Origin: Paracoccaceae bacterium
GTDB taxonomy: Bacteria; Pseudomonadota; Alphaproteobacteria; Rhizobiales; Stappiaceae
DNA: 39,152 nt
Direction: 5' to 3'
Assembly (NCBI GenBank): GCA_002709505.1
Contig: PARB01000018.1
Location: forward strand, 1-39,152
The notes under the pieces were generated by a model. That model was not told the DNA's origin. It made no database searches and saw only the letters and a program-made list of their open reading frames with translations. Below, piece after piece: positions 1-9,156 of the stretch (position 1 is the stretch's first letter; each line of letters opens with the position of its first letter). The translations under genes were made by a program, and so were the position numbers.

Positions 1-3000
1 CCATCACCAGCGGATCGCGCACGGTGACGTCCCGCTGCGCCTCGCCGACGCCGCCGGCACTCCAGGCGACGGCCATCAGCTTGAGCGTTCCGTTGAAGTC
101 GGGGACCTCGAAGGACACGGTCGCCCGCCCCTCAGCATCGGTTTCGACGACGCCGGAAAACAGCGCCACAGGGGCTTCCTGCGGCGGCGGCGCGCCGAGG
201 TTCAGGCCCATGCCGTCGCCGCCGGAGCGAACCCGCCCGCGCTCGCCAGCGGTCCTGTCGATCAGCTGACCGTAGAAATCGCGAATGTCGACGCCGAGAC
301 GGCGCTGGCCGAAATACCAGCCGGACGGTTCCGGCGCCTCGAAACCGGTCAGGTTGAGAATGCCGACATCGACCGCCGCGATGGTGAGATAGGCGGGCTT
401 TCCGGGCTCCTGCCCGGCAACGCGCACGCCGACGTCGAGCGTCGTGCGCGGGCGAATGCGCTCGGGTGCATCCAGCGACACCGTGTGCCGGCGCGCACCC
501 GGGTCGACCTTGAGCCACTGCAGACCGAGGGCCCGCGACGGCATGCGGTTTTCCTTCAGGTCCATCGGCTGCAACAGGGTCGCGGTCACATAGGCGCCGC
601 TGCCCCAGTCGTCGGTGATCTCGAAGGAGACTTCGCTTTCGCCGGCCGTGACCGGCACGGTGCGGCTTTCGATCAGACGGTCCGACATCACGGAGACTAG
701 CGCGACGCCGTCGACCCGCGGCGTCATGCGCAGGGTCGCGGTCTCGCCGACGCGGTAGGCTTCCTTGTCGAGCCCGACTTCCAGCACGTCGGGCGTCTGG
801 GAGGACGCGGAGGAAACATACCAGCCGGCGTTGAACTCCACGCTGGTCGCCATCCCGGAGCCGCTTCCGCCGGCGATTTCCAGCCGGTAGCGTCCCCAGT
901 CGACGGGCACGGACAGACGCGCGGGCGCGCCGGCCGCAATCTCCAGCGTCCCGCTTTCCATGCGACGCGAGGTGGTTACCGGCTCGTAGGACCAGCGGCC
1001 GTCCGCGCGATACCATTGGTAGCGGGTGTCGAGCTTGGACAGGTTCCAGCTCACACCATCCGCCGCAATGCGCTCTCCCGACGGGGAGATCGCAACGATG
1101 TCGAATTCCGCCGGACCGCCTTCCTCGACACCGCCGTCAAACGCCGGCTTCACGCCGAGGCGCGGGCCATCGGGGCGGATCGGCAGTTCCAGCCCGCGTT
1201 CGACGAACCTTCCGCCAGCCTCGACCAGACGCGTCACGATCCGCGCCCGGTATCCGGCTGTCGTGTCCTGCAACTCGGGGAGCGGAGGCACGAATTGCAC
1301 CCGACCGTCCGCATCCGTCTCAAGACCGTCTGGAAGGCTGGCGCGATCCGGGAAGATCTGTTCGTCCGCCAGACCGAAGCTGTAGCCCGGATACCCCGGC
1401 ATCTCGCGCGTCGGGGTGACGATGACCTCGCCCTCGAGGCGTTGGCCGGAGGCCGGAGCGCCATAGAGGAACCGTGCGGTGATCGAGACCTCCGGCGGGC
1501 TGGCGGGATCGAAGGCCTCGGCTTCGGTTTCCGGCGTGTAGTCGACGCGCTCGGGCTGAAAATCCTCGACAAGGAAAGAGGTCTGTGCAAGGGGCGCGGC
1601 CTTCGGGTCGGCATGGACGCGCAACGTCCAGCCGCCCTGCTGGGCGCCGGCGGGAAGGTCCAGGGCATGCGCCCGTCCGCCCTCGCCCGCATCCGCGACC
1701 ATAACCCGCAGATGCTCGACGCCGTCGGGCCGGTCGTAGATGAAGGTCAGCGGAAGGCCGGCCCGCGCATCGGCGTTGCGGTCGCGCGCCATGGCGCCGG
1801 CATGAACGGTCTCACCCGGGCGGTAGACCCCGCGATCGAGCCAGGCGAAGACATCGACCGGACCTGGTGCTGCGCGTCCCGAAACGCCGCGGTCGCTGAG
1901 ATCGAAGGCAGGCGCCGTCAGGTAGAGAAAGGCGTAGTCGCCCGCGCCGGTCTCGACGCTGACCAGCGCCGGTGCCAGTCCGCCGGTGCCGCGCGACAAT
2001 CCCGGAGCGAAACGCGCAAAGCCCTGCGCGTCGCTCTTCACCTCTCCAAGCACGTCGTTGTTGACGGCGACCAGACGCACCGTCGCATCTGCCACCGCCG
2101 AGGCATCGGACAGCGCGCGGACAATTACCGTGGCGCCATCGGCTCCCAAATAGGCACTGATGCCGAGGTCCGAGACGAGGAACCATTGCGTCGCGCGCGG
2201 TCCCCACTCGTTCTTCTTGTCGGCGGCGGCGCGCGCGACCATCGCATAGATGCCGGGTTCCATCTCCAGCCCGAGATCCGCGACCGGGATTGCCGTGGTC
2301 ACATCTGTGTTAAGCGGTGCGCGCGTCTCGATCTCGCCGCTCCAGACCTTTTCGCCATATTCGTCACGCAACTGGTCGGCGCGCGACGGATCGAGCTGCG
2401 ACAACACGCGCCGGTCGCGCAGGGCCGGCGCCAGGCCGCGCTCGCCGATCCTGTAAATCTCTGCCTCGACCGTCGAGGTGTTGACCGAAACGACCGGAAT
2501 CGAGGCGCCGTCGCCGGCGGGCAGCACATAGGCGCGCCCGAGGAAGCGAACGGACGGGCTGCGATCGCGCACATAGACGTTGAGCGACGCCGATTTTTCC
2601 AGCGTCTCGCCATCCGCGGCGGGCACACCCTGGCGCACCAGCACCGAATAGCGCTCGCCGTGACGGACGCCATCGATGCAGATCTGCGCCTCGTCACCCT
2701 CGACCGAGAACGGGCCGGCGCCGGTCACGCGCACGAAGGGCTCCATGTCGGCGTTGCGCTGCAGCTTGTCGGAAAACACCACGCAGATCCGGGGCGTGGC
2801 CGAATCCGCATCGACCTGATGGTCGAGAATGCGAAAGCCGTGTTCCGCGACGAGCTGGTCGTACCGCTTGCGCAGACCCGGCTGCTCCTGAAGCGCGAGC
2901 GCGGCGCGCCAGGCCTTGATTGCCGGCCTGTAGAGCTGGCGCTTGACCAGCGAGGCGCCCAGGATTTCCAGCGCCGCCACCTGCTCGTCCGCGTTTGCCG

Positions 3001-3685
3001 CCGTCAGATAGGCGTTGATCGCGGCGGCGGACGCATCCTCGCGCACGGCGTTGCGCCGCTGCCAGTCGTCCGGTTCCTGGCGCAGCAAGCTTTGCGACAG
3101 CCCGGACCAGAGGTCATGCCGATCGGGGGCAAGAACCAGGGCACGGGCGAACCCGGCCTGGGCATCCTCCGGCGCGCCCCGCGCCAACGCCTCGCGTGCG
3201 GCACTCATCTGCGCCGAAATCGCGCCCTCGCCCGCCCGGTACACACGCGGCAGCTGGCGCGCGAAGCTGGCAGCCGTATCCATGAGCGTGCGCGGCAGAT
3301 AGGAAAGCTCTGCCCCGCGCTCCTGCGCAAGGGTTTCATCCCGCGCCTCGACGACGACGACACGTCCGGCAATGGCGCCGGCAAAGCTTTGCAGGCTGCC
3401 AACGTCGGATTTCAGGAAGCACCATCCGGCGGAGGTGTTGAAGGTAAAGGCCTTGCACTGACGGTCGTCGACGCAAGCCGCCTTGCAGGCCTCGAGATCG
3501 ACGTCCTTGAGCGTCTTGTAGTCGCCGCCGAAATAATCGGCCTCGTCCACCGTCACGATGCGGCGGTCCTGGGCGACCGCCTCGCGCATCGCCCCGGGAA
3601 GGACAAGTGCTGCCGCCATCGCCAGCATGGCAAGTGTCCGCAGACCCCGCGTTTCGCGCTTCGCGCACATGTGACGTCCGAACAT
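1..3685 (-). CDS. alpha-2-macroglobulin family protein with N-terminal PAN/apple-like domain (partial, 3' end outside window)
   Basis: Reading starts at ATG 3685, preceded by GGGAGGT five bases upstream, and stays open for about 1228 codons to the window edge. Residues 1-39 form a Sec signal peptide (hydrophobic core LAMLAMAAALVLPG, likely cut after AVAQ). There is no lipobox, unlike E. coli YfhM. Residues about 50-115 are Cys-rich (LEACKAACVDDRQCKAFTFN, then GWCFLKSD), the pattern of a PAN/apple-type domain. The last readable residues (DFNGTLKLMAVAWSAG, then GEAQRDVTVRDPLVM) match the stretch that opens the A2M domain in bacterial alpha-2-macroglobulins. The thioester region therefore lies outside, and whether CxEQ is kept cannot be judged. 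Family role: periplasmic trapping of foreign proteases, often with a peptidoglycan synthase PbpC encoded next door; that side is also outside. The histidine kinase gene lies 114 bp upstream on the same strand. Confidence 0.88.
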   Translation of the reverse strand, partial: MFGRHMCAKRETRGLRTLAMLAMAAALVLPGAMREAVAQDRRIVTVDEADYFGGDYKTLKDVDLEACKAACVDDRQCKAFTFNTSAGWCFLKSDVGSLQSFAGAIAGRVVVVEARDETLAQERGAELSYLPRTLMDTAASFARQLPRVYRAGEGAISAQMSAAREALARGAPEDAQAGFARALVLAPDRHDLWSGLSQSLLRQEPDDWQRRNAVREDASAAAINAYLTAANADEQVAALEILGASLVKRQLYRPAIKAWRAALALQEQPGLRKRYDQLVAEHGFRILDHQVDADSATPRICVVFSDKLQRNADMEPFVRVTGAGPFSVEGDEAQICIDGVRHGERYSVLVRQGVPAADGETLEKSASLNVYVRDRSPSVRFLGRAYVLPAGDGASIPVVSVNTSTVEAEIYRIGERGLAPALRDRRVLSQLDPSRADQLRDEYGEKVWSGEIETRAPLNTDVTTAIPVADLGLEMEPGIYAMVARAAADKKNEWGPRATQWFLVSDLGISAYLGADGATVIVRALSDASAVADATVRLVAVNNDVLGEVKSDAQGFARFAPGLSRGTGGLAPALVSVETGAGDYAFLYLTAPAFDLSDRGVSGRAAPGPVDVFAWLDRGVYRPGETVHAGAMARDRNADARAGLPLTFIYDRPDGVEHLRVMVADAGEGGRAHALDLPAGAQQGGWTLRVHADPKAAPLAQTSFLVEDFQPERVDYTPETEAEAFDPASPPEVSITARFLYGAPASGQRLEGEVIVTPTREMPGYPGYSFGLADEQIFPDRASLPDGLETDADGRVQFVPPLPELQDTTAGYRARIVTRLVEAGGRFVERGLELPIRPDGPRLGVKPAFDGGVEEGGPAEFDIVAISPSGERIAADGVSWNLSKLDTRYQWYRADGRWSYEPVTTSRRMESGTLEIAAGAPARLSVPVDWGRYRLEIAGGSGSGMATSVEFNAGWYVSSASSQTPDVLEVGLDKEAYRVGETATLRMTPRVDGVALVSVMSDRLIESRTVPVTAGESEVSFEITDDWGSGAYVTATLLQPMDLKENRMPSRALGLQWLKVDPGARRHTVSLDAPERIRPRTTLDVGVRVAGQEPGKPAYLTIAAVDVGILNLTGFEAPEPSGWYFGQRRLGVDIRDFYGQLIDRTAGERGRVRSGGDGMGLNLGAPPPQEAPVALFSGVVETDAEGRATVSFEVPDFNGTLKLMAVAWSAGGVGEAQRDVTVRDPLVM

Positions 3686-3799
3686 GCCGACCTCCCGGGG
3701 AATTTCTTTTCTCAATGTTCAATCGATCACGCAATCTTGACAAGTCCAAGACGCAATTCGCAAAAATCCACCGGGCATGGGTCGCCTCCGGCCCGCGCC

Positions 3800-6700
3800 C
3801 TAGTCTCCGTCGGCGACGCTCGTGCGCCGCGCGTCCAGGGCGTCGGCAAGCCTGCGGACTTCTTCAACAAGCAGCTCGACGCCAGCGCGAAAATCCGGGT
3901 CGACGGGGGTGCGCGCCGCGGCCCGTTCCTGTGCGACGGCTTTTTCGGAAACGCCATTTGCGCCGAAGGTCGCTGCCAGGGATCCGATTACGTGACTGGC
4001 CGCAGCGATCGTCGCCGGATCTTCGGTGGTCGCGAGACGGTCTGCCTGTGCGCGCAAGTCGATCACGCATCGGGCGTAGATATTGTCGCGCAGATCTGGC
4101 GGCAGGTCCCGGTCCAGCTGCCGGAGTTTTTCGTCGTCGAAAAGCGTGTCCTGCAATGTCCGCCCCGCCTGGGATGCGGGGGAGAGCCAGCGCTCGCGGC
4201 CGGGCGCTCCACCGCCCAGAACCTCCGCAAGGGTTCGGCGCAAGGCCGCGGCATCCACCGGTTTCGTGACGAAGGCATTCATTCCGGCCTCGAGCGCCTT
4301 GTCGCGCTCCTCCACCAGCGCATGCGCGGTCAGCGCTACGATCGGCGTCGTCTCATGGCCGCCTTCGCCGGCGCGGATCCGTCTGGTTGCCTCTATCCCG
4401 TCCATCTCCGGCATCGAGACATCCATCAAGACCGCATCGAACACATCGTGCTGCAACCGGTCCAGCACCTCCCTGCCGGTTTCCGCGGTGGAATACCGGC
4501 AGCCCCAGCGATCCAGCAGGTGCCCTGTCATCATCCGGTTCGTCGCGTTGTCTTCGGCAAGCAGGATCATCGCGCCATGCAAGACACGATAGTCCGGAGC
4601 CCGCTCCTCTGTCTCGGTCCCGGCGACCTCCAAGGCATCGGCGCGGGCCAGATCGAGAGAGACGAGGAACCGGCTCCCTCCCCCCTCGCGCGGCTGCAGC
4701 GAGAGGCTGCCGCCCATCCCTTCCGCGAGTTCCAGGCTGATCGCCAGTCCCAGCCCCACGCCTTCGCCGCGCGACCCCGCGCCCTCGCGACTGGTCACAA
4801 ACCTTGAAAAGACCTTCGCAGGATCGGTCCCGGAAATGCCAACCCCGGTGTCTTCCACCTCGATCAGGAGCGGAACCAGATTGCCCGCGTTTTCTGTCGG
4901 GGTTTTCCTGAGGCCGACTTTCACGCTCACCCCGCCATGCGGCGTGAATTTCACCGCATTCGCCACGAGATTGATAAGCACCTGCCGGATGCGACCGGCA
5001 TCGCCGACGAGCGCATCGGGAACATCCGGCTCGACATTGACGTCAAGGAACAGCCCTTTTTCGGCAACCTTTGCCGCAAACAGCGCCCGCACGGCCTCCA
5101 CCAGCGCCGCAGGATCGAAGGGCGCATCGAAGAACGCGAGCCGGCGCGCCTCCAGGCGAGAGAAATCCAGGACGTCGTTGAGGATCTGAAGCAGCGCAAG
5201 TGCCGCGTCCCGGGCTGTTTCGGTATGGCGCTTTTGATCCGGCTGCAAAGGCGTATGCAAGAGCAGGTCGAGAAGGCCAAGGACGGCATTGAGCGGGGTG
5301 CGGATCTCGTGGCTCATCATGGCGAGGAAATCCGACTTCGCCCGGTCGGCCTCCTCCGCCTGGACCCGTGCCTCCTCAAGCGCCACCGTCTTGGCGTGCT
5401 CCTGCGTGATGTCGCGCATGAAGGCGATGATGACGGGACCGTTTTCGCCAAGCACCGAGTTGAACGCCACCTCCATCAGGATCTCGCCGCCGTCTCGGGT
5501 CAGCGCACGCGCTTCTATCCGCACTCCTTCCGTGTCGAGATGGGGGGCTTGCAAGACCCTGCGGATCTGTTCGTCATAGGCTGGGCGATGGCGTTCGGGA
5601 ACAAGCAGCCCGCGTGCCGCGACACCCATCACATCCGCCCGCGCGTAGCCGAACACCCTTTCGGCCGCCGGATTGAACTCGAGGATATGTCCTTCCGCAT
5701 TGATCACCACGATGGCATCGAGCGCGCCGCCAACCACTGCCCGCAACTGTCCTTCGCTCTTGCGCAGAGCTTCCTCGCGGCGCTTGAGCTCGGTGATGTC
5801 GATGCGAAAACCGACGGTCTGCCCATCCGGCATGCGGCGCTCGAAAACGCGAAGCCAGCGCCCGTCACCAAGATGTTGCTCGATCGGTTGCGACGGCGGC
5901 GAGCGATGGAGACGCAGCCGCTCGGCGATCCAGCCTTCGGGATCCTGAAGGGCGTCGGCATACTGACCAAGCGCGACGCCATAGCGCAGCATTTCCTCAA
6001 ATAGCTGCCCCGGCCGGATCGCCTCGGCGCTCAGGGAATAGAGGTCACGGTAGCGCTGATTGCAGATCACGAGACGATCGTCGGCATCGTAGAGAACAAA
6101 GGCGTCGGGAAGGGCCTCGATTGCCCCGCGCAAGCGCTCCTGGGCCTCGCGCAATTGCCGTTCGGTGTCCTTGCGCCGGGAAATATTCCGCACCACCGCC
6201 ACGTAAAGCCGCGCCTTCCCGGTTTGCACGCTGTTGACCGCCAGTTCGACGGGGACACGGCCGCCGTCGAGCCTCAGTCCGTCAAACTCCATGGTCTGGC
6301 TCGGGGACTCGGATTCGAGCGGAGACGGGAACAGGTGGAACGCAACCGGCTCAACATGTCCGGGCGTGGCGAACAGCGAAATTACGGACCGGCCCGCGAG
6401 CCCCGCGCCCTCATGCCCGAAGATGCGGTTCGCGGCGGGGTTCGCGCTCTCGATCACGCCCTGCGTGTCATAGATCAACAGACCCTCACCGATGCTTTCG
6501 ACGACCGTTCTGAGGCGAGCGTCCCGCTCGCGCGTCTCATGCTGGGCATTGGCGAGGTCTTCCAGACGCCGCACTTCCGCCTGCGCTGCGCCGGCCTTCA
6601 GCGTCGCTATCTCATTCTGACGCCTCTGGCGGTTCAACAGGATGCCAAGCAGAAAAATACTGGTGAGCGCAACGGTTACGGCCGAGAGTTCGATGGTGTC

Positions 6701-7273
6701 CTCCGCCCGCAGGGACAGATCTCCGATCCGCGACCGACCGACGAGCATCCCGACACCATCGGGCGCCTCCCATTGCAACCGCTCCGGCTGCCCCGCCGCC
6801 ATCCCCCCCGCACCGTGGCAGGCAAGGCAGCCGCGGGTGTTTTCGAGCGGCACCGCCATGAAGAGATCGATGCCACCGTCCCGGCGAGCGCTGGTTGAAA
6901 ACGCGCCTTCCTGACGCTCGAACAAGGCTGCGCGCGCCCGCGACAGCGCATCGTCCTGCGGTGGCGATGTGATCTGCGGCCGTCTCGGTTCGACCGAATA
7001 GAGGATCCGCATCGCGACATCGACGTCCGGCGCATCTTCGGCCCCGTCCGCATCGACCTTAGGCGGCTGCTCCTTCGCATCCCGGGAAACCGTATGATAG
7101 AGGCCATGACGCTCGGCCATGCGCAACCGCGCTTCCAGAACCTGGTTCGCCTCGTTGATGAGGTCCACGCGCATATGGTCGACCACCACCCAGATGGCTG
7201 CCGCACACAGCGCAAGGACACCTGCAATCAGGACCGCCGTGCGAACCGTAGGTCTGGTAGGTGCCGATGCCAT
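3800..7273 (-). CDS. hybrid sensor histidine kinase with periplasmic CxxCH haem-type sensor, three PAS domains, receiver and HPt-like domain
   Basis: The 1157-residue reading starts at ATG 7273, followed at once by TM1 (about 12-31). An upstream in-frame ATG at 7384 lacks a ribosome site; GGGAG stands 12 bases before 7273. Order: TM1; periplasmic region 32-197 with GCLACHG (Cys149, Cys152, His153), a c-type haem motif like those of DUF3365/Tll0287-type sensors; TM2 about 198-213; coiled coil 220-255; PAS about 255-370, 380-498 and 508-625; HisKA with MSHEIRTP (His655); HATPase with NAVKFTP, EDTGVGI and GVGLGLAIS; receiver with LLAEDN, phospho-Asp951 in VLMDVSMPEMDG and Lys1004; C-terminal helical region with SHVIGSLAATFGA, aligning with the HPt motif HSLKGSAATFGA. 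The HPt His (1094) is kept but the K-G-S after it has changed. I infer redox, haem-ligand or haem-availability sensing; no separate response-regulator gene lies nearby. Confidence 0.9.
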   Translation of the reverse strand: MASAPTRPTVRTAVLIAGVLALCAAAIWVVVDHMRVDLINEANQVLEARLRMAERHGLYHTVSRDAKEQPPKVDADGAEDAPDVDVAMRILYSVEPRRPQITSPPQDDALSRARAALFERQEGAFSTSARRDGGIDLFMAVPLENTRGCLACHGAGGMAAGQPERLQWEAPDGVGMLVGRSRIGDLSLRAEDTIELSAVTVALTSIFLLGILLNRQRRQNEIATLKAGAAQAEVRRLEDLANAQHETRERDARLRTVVESIGEGLLIYDTQGVIESANPAANRIFGHEGAGLAGRSVISLFATPGHVEPVAFHLFPSPLESESPSQTMEFDGLRLDGGRVPVELAVNSVQTGKARLYVAVVRNISRRKDTERQLREAQERLRGAIEALPDAFVLYDADDRLVICNQRYRDLYSLSAEAIRPGQLFEEMLRYGVALGQYADALQDPEGWIAERLRLHRSPPSQPIEQHLGDGRWLRVFERRMPDGQTVGFRIDITELKRREEALRKSEGQLRAVVGGALDAIVVINAEGHILEFNPAAERVFGYARADVMGVAARGLLVPERHRPAYDEQIRRVLQAPHLDTEGVRIEARALTRDGGEILMEVAFNSVLGENGPVIIAFMRDITQEHAKTVALEEARVQAEEADRAKSDFLAMMSHEIRTPLNAVLGLLDLLLHTPLQPDQKRHTETARDAALALLQILNDVLDFSRLEARRLAFFDAPFDPAALVEAVRALFAAKVAEKGLFLDVNVEPDVPDALVGDAGRIRQVLINLVANAVKFTPHGGVSVKVGLRKTPTENAGNLVPLLIEVEDTGVGISGTDPAKVFSRFVTSREGAGSRGEGVGLGLAISLELAEGMGGSLSLQPREGGGSRFLVSLDLARADALEVAGTETEERAPDYRVLHGAMILLAEDNATNRMMTGHLLDRWGCRYSTAETGREVLDRLQHDVFDAVLMDVSMPEMDGIEATRRIRAGEGGHETTPIVALTAHALVEERDKALEAGMNAFVTKPVDAAALRRTLAEVLGGGAPGRERWLSPASQAGRTLQDTLFDDEKLRQLDRDLPPDLRDNIYARCVIDLRAQADRLATTEDPATIAAASHVIGSLAATFGANGVSEKAVAQERAAARTPVDPDFRAGVELLVEEVRRLADALDARRTSVADGD

Positions 7274-7509
7274 TGCTGCGGCAGTCTCCCTATTATCAGG
7301 CGGAACCGCGACGTCCCGATTGGTGCCTCGGACCCGGTGTCGGTTGCATGAAAGCCTAGCACGCGGCGCCGGTTGCTGCGCCATGACATCTGCATGCGTC
7401 GTCTGCGTATTTCGTCTGCATGTGGCGGTGCGAACGAAAGCGTGACGAGACACCCGCCGCAAGATCCTCTAACCAAACACCCGATCAAACTCCACGATAC
7501 GAGGGCACA

Positions 7510-8208
7510 ATGCCAGACCTCAGCGACTTCCCCATCACCTCCCGCTGGCCCGCGACAATGCCGGACCGGATCCAGCTCTACTCCCTGCCGACGCCTAACG
7601 GCATCAAGGTCTCGGTCGCGCTGGAGGAACTCGGCCTCCCCTATGAGGCGCATCGCGTCTCCTTCGACACCAACGACCAGATGACGCCGGAATTCCTCTC
7701 GCTCAACCCGAACAACAAGATCCCCGCGATCATCGATCCCGATGGGCCGGACGGAGCGCCAATCGGCCTCTTCGAGAGCGGCGCGATCCTGATCTATCTT
7801 GCGGAAAAGACCGGCCGGCTGCTGCCCGGCGATCCGCGCCGGCGCTACGAGTGCCTGCAGTGGCTGATGTTCCAGATGGGCGGCGTCGGGCCGATGTTCG
7901 GGCAGTTCGGCCACTTTCACAAGTTTGCCGCAGACAAGGTGACGGATCCCTATCCGCGCGAGCGCTACCTCAACGAAACAAAGCGTCTGCTCGGCGTTCT
8001 GGAACAGCGCCTGGACGGGCGCGCCTACATCATGGACGACGACTACACGATCGCCGACATCGCGATCGTGCCGTGGCTGCGCACGCTCGGCGGTTTCTAT
8101 GAAGCGGGCGCCCTGTCCGGCCTCGACACACTGCCGAATGTGCAGCGCTGGATGACCAGCTGCCTGGAGCGCCCCGTCTTCCAGCGTGGCATTGCCATCC
8201 CGGCATGA
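7510..8208 (+). CDS. glutathione S-transferase family protein, YfcG/YghU-like (nu class)
   Basis: 232 residues. ATG 7510 is chosen because GAGGG stands five bases before it; the frame is open further upstream to 7420 but without family similarity. The N-terminal thioredoxin-like fold shows LYSLPTPNGIKVSVALEELG, the TPNG-KV pattern of nu-class transferases such as YfcG and YghU, which act as glutathione-dependent disulfide-bond reductases. NPNNKIPAIID and ESGAILIYLAE are the cis-Pro and glutathione gamma-glutamyl binding segments. The helical C-terminal domain carries YTIADIAIVPWL, the usual N-capping box. It is convergent with a second transferase of the same type ending 34 bp away, and divergent from the histidine kinase gene across 236 bp. 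Enzyme class is well supported; substrate is not. Confidence 0.93.
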   Translation: MPDLSDFPITSRWPATMPDRIQLYSLPTPNGIKVSVALEELGLPYEAHRVSFDTNDQMTPEFLSLNPNNKIPAIIDPDGPDGAPIGLFESGAILIYLAEKTGRLLPGDPRRRYECLQWLMFQMGGVGPMFGQFGHFHKFAADKVTDPYPRERYLNETKRLLGVLEQRLDGRAYIMDDDYTIADIAIVPWLRTLGGFYEAGALSGLDTLPNVQRWMTSCLERPVFQRGIAIPA

Positions 8209-8214
8209 GGCAGG

Positions 8215-8258
8215 CCCGTTGCCGGCCGGCCGCTTTCAGGCGTCAGGCCGGCAACGGG
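8215..8258. terminator. 13-bp perfect inverted repeat between convergent GST genes
   Basis: CCCGTTGCCGGCC at 8215-8227 is matched exactly by its reverse complement at 8246-8258, with an 18-base loop. The right arm lies in the last codons of the minus-strand transferase. There is no T-tract, so this is not a classical intrinsic terminator, but the position between two convergent genes fits a bidirectional stop or mRNA-end stabiliser. Confidence 0.6.
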
Positions 8259-8875
8259 ATCTCGGCCGAGGTTTCCGGCACATCGTAGCCGCGTTGAACG
8301 GCCGGACGGGCCGCGAGCTCGAGATACCAGCGACGCACGTTCGGGAATGCGCCGAGATCGACGCCCTGCCACTGATACCGGCTCGCCCAGGGCCAGATCG
8401 CGATATCGGCGATCGAATAGTCGCCGGCGACAAACTCGTGCTCGCTCAGCTGCCTGTCCAGCACGCCATAGAGCCGGCGCGCTTCCTCGGCGTAGCGCTC
8501 CTCCGCATAGGCCGCCTTTCCGGGATTGAAATGCAGGAAATGATGCGCCTGCCCCAGCATCGGGCCGAAACCGCCCATCTGCCACATCAGCCATTCGATG
8601 ACCCGGAGCCGCTCGGGCCCCTCGCGCGGCAGGAGCCGGTCGGCCTTTTCCGCCAGATACAGAAGGATCGCGCCCGATTCCATCAGGCTGACGCCGGCCT
8701 CGCGGTCGACGATTGCCGGGATCTTCCCGTTCGGAGAGATATGGAGAAAGTTCGGCCGGTACTGCTCCCGGTTCAGGATATCGACCGGAAACACGGTATA
8801 GGGCAGCTCGCATTCCTCCAGCATGATGGAGACCTTGCGCCCGTTGGGGGTTGTCCATGTGTAAAGGTCGATCAT
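8243..8875 (-). CDS. glutathione S-transferase family protein, YfcG-like (second copy)
   Basis: 210 residues from ATG 8875, with GGGGAG five bases upstream. The frame continues upstream to 8995 but those residues look random. The first domain reads IDLYTWTTPNGRKVSIMLEE, again with the TPNG-KV pattern; SPNGKIPAIVD and MESGAILLYLAEKADRLLP form the glutathione site, and YSIADIAIWPWASRYQW the second-domain capping box. It shares layout and many motifs with the plus-strand transferase at 7510-8208 (for example WLM-QMGG-GPM-GQ-HHF/HF), so the two are probably paralogues facing tail to tail. Likely cytosolic glutathione-dependent thiol-disulfide chemistry; substrate unknown. Confidence 0.93.
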   Translation of the reverse strand: MIDLYTWTTPNGRKVSIMLEECELPYTVFPVDILNREQYRPNFLHISPNGKIPAIVDREAGVSLMESGAILLYLAEKADRLLPREGPERLRVIEWLMWQMGGFGPMLGQAHHFLHFNPGKAAYAEERYAEEARRLYGVLDRQLSEHEFVAGDYSIADIAIWPWASRYQWQGVDLGAFPNVRRWYLELAARPAVQRGYDVPETSAEIPLPA

Positions 8876-9156
8876 TGCCGCTCCCCTGGAATGGCGCCGC
8901 TGACGCCCGAGAGATGCATTTCGACATAGACCCGCCGGCGGTTCAAGCCGGTTGCCAGCCCCCGTCCACGCCAATCGACAGCCCCTCACCGTCATTCAAT
9001 TGACACGTATTAGCCGGACACAGCCCCGGTCCGTTCACGCTGAGTGGACAGTGAATTCAATAGGGCGTGCTTGATGATCGGTCCCGCACGGACGATCTGT
9101 TTGCGATGCCGCTGCGCTTGCGGTTCTGCCCAAGACACGACTTCAAGAGGGTTCAC

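Noticed and set aside
1016-4807. Open plus-strand frame of more than 1200 codons
   Set aside because: It runs opposite the alpha-2-macroglobulin and histidine kinase genes, which have family motifs. Its translation is Arg/Gly/His-rich with no domain, as expected opposite GC-rich genes.
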